Virus record (IMG/VR): IMGVR_UViG_3300033048_000001
Span: 1-39,466 of that record
DNA length: 39,466 nt
Direction: 5' to 3' (one strand)
Origin: a virus
Shown: piece after piece, positions 16,941 to 23,680 of the stretch
Position numbering within the stretch: the stretch's first letter is position 1
Layout: every line of letters starts with the position of its first letter
Made by a program: the position numbers and the translations under genes
The notes under the pieces: model-generated
Databases searched by the model: none
What the model was told of the DNA's origin: nothing
The model's input: the letters and a program-made list of their open reading frames with translations, nothing else

Positions 16941-16969
16941 TTGACAACATGAAGTAAGCACGGTACGAT
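16941..16969 (+). promoter_or_regulatory. Host sigma70 promoter A3
   Basis: -35 TTGACA at 16941-16946, a 17-base spacer, -10 TACGAT at 16964-16969. It is the nearest host promoter to gene 0.3. The same TTGACA-17-TACGAT arrangement is known from T7 early promoters. Confidence 0.9.
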
Positions 16970-17041
16970 GTACCACGAAATGACGGAACAGTGAGGCGGG
17001 ACACTGAAAGCCGCTAGGGTCTAACGAAACCAGACCGACAC

Positions 17042-17053
17042 GCTCTTTAACAA
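17042..17053 (+). promoter_or_regulatory. boxA-like antitermination element
   Basis: GCTCTTTAACAA matches the E. coli rrn boxA consensus (TGCTCTTTAACA). It lies downstream of A3 at the start of the early transcript. It could recruit NusB/S10 and help host RNA polymerase read the early region up to TE. Confidence 0.7.
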
Positions 17054-17085
17054 TCTGGATAATAGCTCTTGAGTGTACCGATGTA

Positions 17086-17139
17086 TAAGCGAATAACTCA
17101 AGGTCGCACTAAAAGCGTGGCCTTTATGATATTCACTTA
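17086..17139 (+). promoter_or_regulatory. RNase III processing site R0.3 (predicted)
   Basis: Long imperfect hairpin: TAAGCGAATA pairs with TATTCACTTA, and the inner AAGGTCGC pairs with GCGTGGCCTT. It sits just upstream of gene 0.3, as in T7. Confidence 0.75.
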
Positions 17140-17166
17140 ACACGAACTAACATGAGGTAACACCAA

Positions 17167-17625
17167 ATGATTTTCACTAAAGAGCCTGCTAACGTCTTCT
17201 ATGTACTGGTGTCAGCTTTCCGTTCCAACCTCGATGATGAGGTGAACATGAGTCGCCACCGCCACATGGTAAGCACTTTACGTGCCGCACCGGGTCTTTA
17301 TGGCTCCGTTGAGTCAACCGATTTGACCGGGTGCTATCGTGAGGCAATCGCAAGCGCACCGACTGAGGAAAAAACAGTTCGTGTACGCTGCAAGGACAAG
17401 GCGCAGGCACTCAATGTTGCACGCTTAGCTTGCAATGAGTGGGAGCAAGATTGCGTACTGGTATACAAATCACAGACTCACACGGCTGGTCTGGTGTACG
17501 CTAAAGGAATCGACGGTTACAAGGCTGAACGTCTGCCGGGTAGCTTCCAAGAGGTGCCTAAGGGCGCACCACTGCAAGGCTGCTTTACGATTGACGAGTT
17601 CGGTCGCCGCTGGCAAGTACAGTAA
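17167..17625 (+). CDS. 0.3: S-adenosylmethionine hydrolase/lyase (T3 gp0.3)
   Basis: The product is 152 aa and nearly identical to the T3 0.3 protein as I recall it (MIFTKEPANVFYVLVSAFRS... ending GRRWQVQ). It destroys SAM, the cofactor of type I restriction-modification enzymes, and is the first product made. Related phage enzymes are now described as SAM lyases. T7 instead carries the DNA mimic Ocr at this position. GAGGT at 17153-17157 is the ribosome-binding site. RNase III sites lie on both sides, and the TAA stop begins the R0.5 stem. Confidence 0.96.
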   Translation: MIFTKEPANVFYVLVSAFRSNLDDEVNMSRHRHMVSTLRAAPGLYGSVESTDLTGCYREAIASAPTEEKTVRVRCKDKAQALNVARLACNEWEQDCVLVYKSQTHTAGLVYAKGIDGYKAERLPGSFQEVPKGAPLQGCFTIDEFGRRWQVQ

Positions 17626-17676
17626 GTGATAGACTCAAGGTCGCACTGTATGTGTGGCCTTTATGATTATCACTTA
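17623..17676 (+). promoter_or_regulatory. RNase III processing site R0.5 (predicted)
   Basis: TAAGTGATA (17623-17631) pairs perfectly with TATCACTTA (17668-17676). An inner AAGGTCGCAC arm pairs with GTGTGGCCTT. The first three bases are the gene 0.3 stop codon. Confidence 0.8.
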
Positions 17677-17697
17677 GCACGCTATAGGACTAACACC

Positions 17698-17898
17698 ATG
17701 AGTAAACTTCTGGCAACATCTAAAATAGAAGGCCAATGCACCGTGACACTGCGTGAGTATTGCCACGGGTCAATGGGAAGCACCTACGTTGTGCGATACG
17801 GTAAACAGGTCACACATTGGGTAAACCCGATTTTAGCACAAGAGGATTATCAAGCCTGTGTGATACACCAAGCAACATGCGCAGGGTGGAATGACTAA
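17698..17898 (+). CDS. Early hypothetical protein (T3 0.45-type position)
   Basis: The product is 66 aa from ATG 17698 with a weak AGGA upstream, directly after the R0.5 site. I do not recognise a domain. The sequence has five cysteines or histidine-cysteine pairs (for example EYCHG, QACVIHQATCAGW), but no regular zinc motif. Its position suggests the T3/phiYeO3-12 gene usually numbered 0.45. The TAA stop overlaps the next ATG (TAATG), so translation is probably coupled. Confidence 0.75.
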   Translation: MSKLLATSKIEGQCTVTLREYCHGSMGSTYVVRYGKQVTHWVNPILAQEDYQACVIHQATCAGWND

Positions 17899-18101
17899 TG
17901 ACTATGATGACGATATTTGTACTCACTGTGTACACTGCGATTGTGGTGTATTTCCTGAGAGACTTTAAGAACGGTCTGGTAGTCCATAAAGCAACACTGA
18001 GCTACTTTAAGTGGGGATTCGTCCCACGGTTTACGGTTCGTGAACGTAACGGACGCTTTAAGGCCAACAAGGTAGGAGTATTCTACATTGCTACGCACTA
18101 A
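17898..18101 (+). CDS. Early membrane-anchored hypothetical protein (0.6A-like)
   Basis: The product is 67 aa. The N-terminus is hydrophobic (MTIFVLTVYTAIVVYFL, residues about 4-20), a predicted single membrane segment, followed by a basic part (VRERNGRFKANK). ATG 17898 overlaps the previous stop; ATG 17904 is another possibility. Function is unknown. Its C-terminal end overlaps another open frame (18076-18258) that may be reached by frameshift. Confidence 0.7.
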   Translation: MTMMTIFVLTVYTAIVVYFLRDFKNGLVVHKATLSYFKWGFVPRFTVRERNGRFKANKVGVFYIATH

Positions 18102-18132
18102 CTCAAAGCACGTAAATACCGCACTGTATGCG

Positions 18133-18258
18133 ATGGCGTATGGTGCATCGAAACGCAAGGTCAAACGCATCTTAACGAGACACCGCAAGATGACCGCACG
18201 ACAGGCTGCAAGCGCTGTCAAATGGGCTGAATTTATTCTTTACTCTTCTTACAGATAA
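18133..18258 (+). CDS. Small basic ORF overlapping the 0.6-like gene (0.6B-like, tentative)
   Basis: This frame is open from 18076 to the TAA at 18256-18258, +1 relative to the preceding gene, whose stop is at 18099. From the first ATG (18133) it would give 41 aa, very basic (SKRKVKRILTRHRKMTARQAA). No Shine-Dalgarno site precedes this ATG. A +1 shift from the upstream frame, or a TTG start at 18088, are other ways to express it. T7 0.6A/0.6B is, as I recall, a similar pair. Confidence 0.4.
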   Translation: MAYGASKRKVKRILTRHRKMTARQAASAVKWAEFILYSSYR

Positions 18259-18272
18259 CAGGACACTGAACG

Positions 18273-19382
18273 ATGACTTTCACCGAAGCACAAGCCACAC
18301 TCGAAGCTATCCGCAACCTACCGATTGACCGCTTTGATGAACGCCAGCCCATGCTGGTGGCTCTTGCTGCTGCCATTGTGAACGCTGAGACCCAAGATGG
18401 GCAACTGACGCAGGACGCAGGAAACGAGGCGCTCGAATATATGGACTACTGGCAGACGCTGGCGGAGCGTATGCGTGATGTTGGATTTGTACGATTGGGC
18501 AACGGTCACTTTAGCGCAGCATATGAGCACGCATTGTTACCGGGCAAGGTTATCAAGGTAGGCTTTAAGAAAGAGGACTCAGGCGCTGCCTATGCTGCCT
18601 TCTGCCGTATGAATCAGGGTCGTGAGGGTATCCCTACGGTGTACGACATTCAGCGTCATACAGGCTGCTACACGGTGGTCTTGGACTATCTGACACCGCT
18701 TAACGATCGGTGCTACGGTGAAAGCGATAAGATTCGTCACCACTTCAAGGCCGCATGGGAAATCATTGAGGAGGATTGCTTTGATGCTGCCGAAGAGTAC
18801 CCAATAAGTGACGGGTTCATTGAGACCTGCAAGGATATCCGCAAGTTCTTCTTAGGCATCGCATCGTTCGACTGCCATAGCGGTAACATGATGAAAGACC
18901 AGATGGGACGCCTGATTATCACAGACCCGGTATCATTCAGCGCAGACGACAAGTTAAAGCCGGGTGAATTTCACTGTGACCCGGATGAACTAATCGCCGA
19001 GATTGAGGCGCTGAGAGCGCAGGAAGCGATTGACCGCTGTAAGGCACGCAAGGCACGCCGTGACCCTAAAGGAACCTTTCAGGTAGTACGTAAAGCACGC
19101 ATCAAATGGCGCAGAAAGGCCTCTAAGCGTGCTAAACGCGACGCTAAGGTACTCGCTAAGATGCGCATGGACGCCAATCAGAATCGCAGGGATGAGTCTA
19201 GGGCGCGTATGGTGTGGGGCGATAAGCACTGGCGCAACGCTTGGATGCACCACAATAACCTAAACTTTGCAGAACTGGAGCGCCGCGCTGCTGCGGCAAT
19301 GATGATGCACGACGAGGTGCGAATTCAGTGGGGCAAACCGTTACACATAGACGCATACCTTGACAAGCGTCTACAAGGCTGA
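18273..19382 (+). CDS. 0.7: Protein kinase / host transcription shutoff (gp0.7)
   Basis: The product is 369 aa (T7 gp0.7 is 359). It is a serine/threonine kinase that phosphorylates host proteins, including RNA polymerase and RNA-processing enzymes. Its C-terminal part aids host transcription shutoff. Visible kinase-like features: nucleotide-loop region GNGHFSAAYEHA near residue 75, then FDCHSGNMM (catalytic loop-like) and IITDPVSF (metal-binding Asp) near residues 208-229. Residues 250-369 are strongly basic and helical (CKARKARR, KWRRKASKRAKR). There is no AGGAGG-type site (AACAGGACACTGAACG precedes ATG). Confidence 0.92.
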   Translation: MTFTEAQATLEAIRNLPIDRFDERQPMLVALAAAIVNAETQDGQLTQDAGNEALEYMDYWQTLAERMRDVGFVRLGNGHFSAAYEHALLPGKVIKVGFKKEDSGAAYAAFCRMNQGREGIPTVYDIQRHTGCYTVVLDYLTPLNDRCYGESDKIRHHFKAAWEIIEEDCFDAAEEYPISDGFIETCKDIRKFFLGIASFDCHSGNMMKDQMGRLIITDPVSFSADDKLKPGEFHCDPDELIAEIEALRAQEAIDRCKARKARRDPKGTFQVVRKARIKWRRKASKRAKRDAKVLAKMRMDANQNRRDESRARMVWGDKHWRNAWMHHNNLNFAELERRAAAAMMMHDEVRIQWGKPLHIDAYLDKRLQG

Positions 19383-19387
19383 TAGAG

Positions 19388-19430
19388 TCTTATCTTACAG
19401 GTCATCAATCGGTGGCCTGAATAGGTACGA
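19388..19430 (+). promoter_or_regulatory. RNase III processing site R1 (predicted)
   Basis: CAGGTCA (19398-19404) faces TGGCCTG (19413-19419) in the gap between 0.7 and 1. It is weaker than the other sites, but T7 has R1 at the same position. Confidence 0.5.
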
Positions 19431-19452
19431 TTTATTCACAATGAGGTAAGCA

Positions 19453-22107
19453 ATGAACATCATCGAAAACATCGAAAAGAATGACTTCTCCGAAATCGAA
19501 CTGGCTGCTATCCCGTTCAACACACTGGCAGACCACTACGGCAGCGCACTGGCTCGTGAACAACTGGCTTTAGAGCACGAGTCTTATGAGCTAGGCGAGC
19601 GCCGCTTCCTCAAGATGCTTGAGCGTCAAGCGAAAGCTGGTGAGATTGCAGACAACGCAGCCGCTAAGCCATTACTCGCTACGCTTCTCCCTAAGTTAAC
19701 CGCACGCATCGTTGAGTGGCTCGAAGAGTACGCCTCGAAGAAAGGCCGCAAGCCAGTAGCCTATGCGCCACTCCAATCACTCAAGCCGGAGGCGTCCGCG
19801 TTTATCACACTCAAGGTCATCCTTGCGTCACTGACCAGCACGAACATGACAACCATTCAGGCCGCTGCTGGTATGCTTGGGAAGGCCATTGAGGATGAGG
19901 CACGTTTCGGGCGAATCCGTGACCTCGAAGCGAAGCACTTCAAGAAGCACGTTGAGGAACAGCTTAACAAGCGCCACGGGCAAGTCTATAAGAAGGCCTT
20001 TATGCAGGTGGTTGAGGCAGACATGTTTGGTCGCGGGCTGCTGGGAGGCGAGGCGTGGTCTAGCTGGGACAAGGAAACCACGATGCACGTAGGGATTCGC
20101 CTGATTGAAATGCTGATTGAATCCACGGGTCTGGTGGAATTACAGCGCCACAACGCAGGCAACGCAGGCTCTGACCATGAGGCACTGCAACTGGCCCAAG
20201 AGTACGTCGATGTGTTAGCGAAGCGTGCAGGAGCACTGGCTGGCATCTCTCCGATGTTCCAACCGTGTGTCGTACCGCCGAAACCTTGGGTATCAATCAC
20301 AGGTGGCGGCTATTGGGCTAACGGTCGCAGACCTTTGGCACTCGTTCGCACTCACTCTAAGAAGGGACTGATGCGCTATGAGGATGTTTACATGCCAGAA
20401 GTTTACAAGGCGGTCAACATCGCACAGAACACCGCATGGAAAATCAACAAGAAAGTTCTTGCGGTTGTCAATGAGATTGTGAACTGGAAGAACTGCCCGG
20501 TCGCAGACATTCCATCTCTGGAGCGCCAAGAGTTACCACCTAAGCCGGACGACATTGACACCAACGAGGCAGCACTCAAGGAGTGGAAGAAAGCCGCTGC
20601 TGGTGTCTACCGCTTGGACAAGGCACGAGTGTCTCGCCGTATCAGCTTAGAGTTCATGCTGGAGCAGGCCAACAAGTTTGCAAACAAGAAAGCAATCTGG
20701 TTCCCTTACAACATGGACTGGCGCGGTCGTGTGTACGCTGTGCCGATGTTCAACCCGCAGGGCAACGACATGACGAAAGGTCTGTTGACCCTCGCTAAGG
20801 GCAAGCCAATCGGTGAGGAAGGTTTCTACTGGCTGAAAATCCACGGTGCGAACTGTGCGGGTGTCGATAAGGTTCCTTTCCCTGAGCGCATCGCGTTCAT
20901 TGAGAAGCACGTAGACGACATTCTGGCTTGCGCTAAAGACCCAATCAATAACACTTGGTGGGCCGAGCAGGATTCACCTTTCTGTTTCCTCGCGTTCTGC
21001 TTCGAGTATGCAGGCGTTGCGCACCACGGTCTGAGCTACAATTGCTCTCTGCCGCTGGCGTTCGACGGGTCTTGCTCCGGTATCCAGCACTTCTCCGCGA
21101 TGCTCCGCGATGAGGTAGGCGGTCGTGCGGTTAACCTGCTGCCAAGCGAAAACGTGCAGGACATTTACGGCATCGTTGCACAGAAAGTAAACGAGATTCT
21201 CAAACAGGATGCAATCAACGGCACACCTAACGAGATGCTTACCGTGACCGACAAGGACACCGGGGAAATCTCAGAGAAGCTCAAGCTGGGAACCTCAACG
21301 CTGGCGCAACAGTGGCTGGCATATGGTGTAACCCGTAGCGTAACTAAACGTTCGGTCATGACGCTGGCTTACGGTTCTAAGGAGTTCGGCTTTCGTCAAC
21401 AGGTACTGGACGACACCATTCAGCCTGCGATTGACAGCGGTAAGGGCTTGATGTTCACCCAACCTAACCAAGCGGCTGGCTATATGGCTAAGCTGATTTG
21501 GGACGCGGTGAGCGTGACCGTAGTCGCAGCGGTTGAGGCGATGAACTGGCTCAAGTCTGCCGCCAAGCTGCTGGCTGCTGAGGTCAAGGACAAGAAGACC
21601 AAGGAGATTCTGCGCCACCGTTGCGCGGTTCACTGGACTACGCCGGACGGCTTCCCGGTCTGGCAGGAATACCGCAAGCCACTCCAGAAGCGTCTCGATA
21701 TGATTTTCTTAGGGCAATTCCGTCTGCAACCGACGATTAATACCCTCAAGGATTCAGGCATTGACGCACACAAGCAGGAGTCTGGCATCGCGCCTAACTT
21801 TGTTCACTCACAGGACGGTAGCCACCTCCGCATGACAGTCGTTTATGCTCACGAGAAGTATGGCACTGAGTCCTTTGCGCTCATCCATGACAGCTTCGGG
21901 ACTATCCCGGCAGACGCTGGTAAGCTGTTCAAGGCTGTACGTGAGACGATGGTTATCACCTACGAGAACAACGATGTGCTGGCAGACTTCTATGACCAGT
22001 TTGCAGACCAGCTACACGAGACCCAACTGGACAAGATGCCTCCGCTTCCGAAGAAAGGGAATCTGAACCTGCAAGACATTCTCAAGTCTGACTTTGCCTT
22101 TGCATAA
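19453..22107 (+). CDS. 1: DNA-directed RNA polymerase, single subunit (gp1)
   Basis: The product is 884 aa, equal to T3 RNAP and one residue longer than T7 RNAP. Catalytic residues are at the expected places: Asp538 in AFDGSCSG, the KRSVMTLAYGS motif (Lys and Tyr of the O helix), and Asp813 in HDSFG. The promoter-specificity residue is Asp749 (KRLDMIFLG), as in T3; T7 has Asn748. It reads all fifteen phage promoters listed here and is inhibited by gp3.5. ATGAGGTAAGC provides GAGG before ATG. It differs from the T3 sequence I recall at scattered positions only. Confidence 0.98.
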   Translation: MNIIENIEKNDFSEIELAAIPFNTLADHYGSALAREQLALEHESYELGERRFLKMLERQAKAGEIADNAAAKPLLATLLPKLTARIVEWLEEYASKKGRKPVAYAPLQSLKPEASAFITLKVILASLTSTNMTTIQAAAGMLGKAIEDEARFGRIRDLEAKHFKKHVEEQLNKRHGQVYKKAFMQVVEADMFGRGLLGGEAWSSWDKETTMHVGIRLIEMLIESTGLVELQRHNAGNAGSDHEALQLAQEYVDVLAKRAGALAGISPMFQPCVVPPKPWVSITGGGYWANGRRPLALVRTHSKKGLMRYEDVYMPEVYKAVNIAQNTAWKINKKVLAVVNEIVNWKNCPVADIPSLERQELPPKPDDIDTNEAALKEWKKAAAGVYRLDKARVSRRISLEFMLEQANKFANKKAIWFPYNMDWRGRVYAVPMFNPQGNDMTKGLLTLAKGKPIGEEGFYWLKIHGANCAGVDKVPFPERIAFIEKHVDDILACAKDPINNTWWAEQDSPFCFLAFCFEYAGVAHHGLSYNCSLPLAFDGSCSGIQHFSAMLRDEVGGRAVNLLPSENVQDIYGIVAQKVNEILKQDAINGTPNEMLTVTDKDTGEISEKLKLGTSTLAQQWLAYGVTRSVTKRSVMTLAYGSKEFGFRQQVLDDTIQPAIDSGKGLMFTQPNQAAGYMAKLIWDAVSVTVVAAVEAMNWLKSAAKLLAAEVKDKKTKEILRHRCAVHWTTPDGFPVWQEYRKPLQKRLDMIFLGQFRLQPTINTLKDSGIDAHKQESGIAPNFVHSQDGSHLRMTVVYAHEKYGTESFALIHDSFGTIPADAGKLFKAVRETMVITYENNDVLADFYDQFADQLHETQLDKMPPLPKKGNLNLQDILKSDFAFA

Positions 22108-22118
22108 CAAGCACTTAG

Positions 22119-22141
22119 CATTAACCCTCACTAACGGGAGA
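22119..22141 (+). promoter_or_regulatory. T3-type class II promoter phi1.05
   Basis: ATTAACCCTCACTAACGGGAGA is the motif, with C instead of A at -1 and +1 at G22136. The transcript begins with a hairpin (22136-22142 with 22151-22157). Confidence 0.9.
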
Positions 22142-22157
22142 CTACTTAAGGTCTCCC
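22136..22157 (+). promoter_or_regulatory. 5' stem-loop of the phi1.05 transcript
   Basis: GGGAGAC pairs perfectly with GTCTCCC around the eight-base loop TACTTAAG, starting at the first transcribed base. It would cap and protect the 5' end of the gene 1.05 mRNA. Confidence 0.7.
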
Positions 22158-22216
22158 ACTTTAAGACACTTTAGGTACTAAGAGATTTAATTTAAGATAA
22201 CTAAGAGGTTTACTTT

Positions 22217-22726
22217 ATGATTACTTTATGTGTCGCAATCGTTCTTATCACTACACTCTCAATCGTCAACGCTAAGCAGCGCTCTGAGTTAATCAAGCTG
22301 GATGCCCGATACGATAATGCTAACCACCGCCGGAAAGAACTGGATGCAGCACTTGGGCGGTCAACCGATGAGGTTAAGACACTTAAGCGCCAGCTACAGT
22401 ACGCCGAGCAAGACGATAAGAACCGCTGCGAAACAATCCGAGGTCTACGTGAAGAACTCCGGGAGTTGCGCCAGACGATTAAAGAGCGCCACGCTATCCA
22501 CGGCATCAAGTTCGTAGCGAACGTTCCGATGAAGGGCTGGACGCTCACCGAGTTTAAGCTGGGTCTTGGTAAGTGCGGTCTGGAAGTGGCGAGTCTAGTG
22601 TGGGAAGAGAAGTCTGACCGCTATGTGTTGACTCAACGCCACACCGACGGAAGCCGAAAGGTCTTTGAGTACAAGAAGGAAGACGTGCAAGGAAGAATCG
22701 AAGTGTTCTACCCTGCCGTTAAATAA
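22217..22726 (+). CDS. 1.05: gp1.05, coiled-coil membrane-anchored hypothetical
   Basis: The product is 169 aa. Such a gene between 1 and 1.1 is present in T3-like phages but not in T7. The N-terminus is a short hydrophobic anchor (MITLCVAIVLITTLSIVNA), followed by a charged coiled coil at about residues 25-95 and a basic C-terminal domain (TDGSRKVFEYKKEDVQG). Function is unknown. CTAAGAGG is upstream of ATG. The stop lies inside promoter phi1.1. Confidence 0.8.
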   Translation: MITLCVAIVLITTLSIVNAKQRSELIKLDARYDNANHRRKELDAALGRSTDEVKTLKRQLQYAEQDDKNRCETIRGLREELRELRQTIKERHAIHGIKFVANVPMKGWTLTEFKLGLGKCGLEVASLVWEEKSDRYVLTQRHTDGSRKVFEYKKEDVQGRIEVFYPAVK

Positions 22727-22743
22727 CCCTCACTAACAGGAGA
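22721..22743 (+). promoter_or_regulatory. T3-type class II promoter phi1.1
   Basis: ATAACCCTCACTAACAGGAGA; the initiating region is C at -1 and A at +1 (A22738), the CTAACAGG variant shared with three other class II-type promoters. It overlaps the gene 1.05 stop. Confidence 0.88.
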
Positions 22744-22786
22744 GTTAGCCTCAAGGTCATCACCAGCGGTGGCCTTTGTGATTAAC
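22744..22786 (+). promoter_or_regulatory. RNase III processing site R1.1 (predicted)
   Basis: GTTA.CCTCAAGGTCA pairs with GGTGGCCTTTG...TAAC. It is the same motif as R0.3, R0.5 and R4.7 and has the T7 R1.1 position. Confidence 0.75.
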
Positions 22787-22818
22787 TTTCAACACACATC
22801 AACATGAGGTAAGATACT

Positions 22819-22959
22819 ATGCGTACCAACTTTGAGAAATTTACCAAGCGCGATTCAGTGGTCAACGAGCATGGCGAACAGTGGCAAGAGCGCCGTGACC
22901 GCATGAAGAAACGCCACAAGCAACAGCGCGGTAACTCACAGAAACGGGAGTGGAACTAA
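22819..22959 (+). CDS. 1.1: gp1.1, small basic protein
   Basis: The product is 46 aa (T7 gp1.1 is 42), very basic and rich in Arg, Lys and Gln (MKKRHKQQRGNSQKREWN). It starts MRTNFEKFTKR, like T7 MRNFEKMTKR. The role is unknown. The CATGAGGTAA leader gives the ribosome-binding site. TAATG couples it to gene 1.2. Confidence 0.88.
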   Translation: MRTNFEKFTKRDSVVNEHGEQWQERRDRMKKRHKQQRGNSQKREWN

Positions 22960-23237
22960 TGATGATGGGACGTATCTATAGTGGCAACCTGAACGATTAC
23001 AAAGATGCGGTAGCGCGTCTACAGGAAGACCATGACGTGACCGTGAAGGTGGAGTCATTCAGCTATGAAAACCCAGCGAAGATGTGCAGGTCATCCGGTG
23101 AGGTTCTCCGCGTGTTCACACGCTCAGGGCATCCGGTGGCATCCAGAACCTTCGAGCATAGCGACAGCGATGTACAAATCAACGCGCAGACTGCATGGCT
23201 CCGTAAGGTTCACAGCGATTTGAAACACTGGAAGTAA
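22959..23237 (+). CDS. 1.2: Inhibitor of host dGTPase (gp1.2)
   Basis: The product is 92 aa from ATG 22959; further in-frame ATGs at 22962 and 22965 also fit. T7 gp1.2 starts MGRLYSGNL, which corresponds to 22965 here (MGRIYSGNL). The first ATG overlaps the 1.1 stop and has the best spacing from GGGAG. Both proteins end in a DLK.WK motif; the centre is diverged. In T7 it inhibits E. coli dGTP triphosphohydrolase and protects the dGTP pool. Confidence 0.9.
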   Translation: MMMGRIYSGNLNDYKDAVARLQEDHDVTVKVESFSYENPAKMCRSSGEVLRVFTRSGHPVASRTFEHSDSDVQINAQTAWLRKVHSDLKHWK

Positions 23238-23257
23238 TAACCCTCACTAACAGGAGA
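23235..23257 (+). promoter_or_regulatory. T3-type class II promoter before the HNH gene and ligase
   Basis: AATAACCCTCACTAACAGGAGA with +1 at A23252. It starts at the gene 1.2 stop, only 12 bases before the HNH ATG. The promoter's own CAGGAGA also serves as the Shine-Dalgarno site. Confidence 0.88.
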
Positions 23258-23263
23258 AACGAA

Positions 23264-23680
23264 ATGAGAAACATCGAACGGTTCAACGCAAAGACTGAAC
23301 CTTGCGGTGACTGTCTACGTTGGACTGGTCGAATCCAGCCTAACGGTTACGGACAGTTTCGCCTCGAAGGTAAAACACAATGCGCACATCGAGCAGCTTA
23401 CAAGCTGTTTATCGGTGAATTGGACAATAAAGATACAGTCCTCCACTCGTGCGATAACAGGTGGTGTGTGAACCCTGAGCATTTGACCAAGGGAACGCAG
23501 GCCGATAACCTGAAAGACATGGCGATAAAGGGTAGGCACCACGCCATTAAGATTCCGAACGATGCCATTGAGGGCATCCGTAAAGACCCTCGCCCTTCCG
23601 CTGTGATAGCGGCTGAGTGGGGAGTCCACCGCACAACCATCCAAAAGATTAAGCGAAACATCAACAGGAGATTCGTATGA
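23264..23680 (+). CDS. HNH homing endonuclease between 1.2 and 1.3
   Basis: The product is 138 aa. Residues about 14-45 carry RWTGRIQPNGYGQFRLEGK and AHRAAYKLF. Residues about 57-75 hold the HNH_3-type core (VLHSCDNRWCVNPEHLTKG). The C-terminal region ADNLKDMAIKGR and AAEWGVHRTTIQKIKR is a helix-turn-helix DNA-binding end. Such free-standing nucleases resemble T7 gp3.8-type genes. It is expressed from its own promoter and its stop overlaps the ligase start (ATGA), so ligase translation is coupled to it. The target site is unknown. T7 has no gene here. Confidence 0.87.
   Translation: MRNIERFNAKTEPCGDCLRWTGRIQPNGYGQFRLEGKTQCAHRAAYKLFIGELDNKDTVLHSCDNRWCVNPEHLTKGTQADNLKDMAIKGRHHAIKIPNDAIEGIRKDPRPSAVIAAEWGVHRTTIQKIKRNINRRFV

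Noticed and set aside
15974-17166. tRNA or other small structured RNA gene in the long gene-free region
   Set aside because: No cloverleaf or CCA end seen; the content is explained by terminal repeat, promoters and processing sites.
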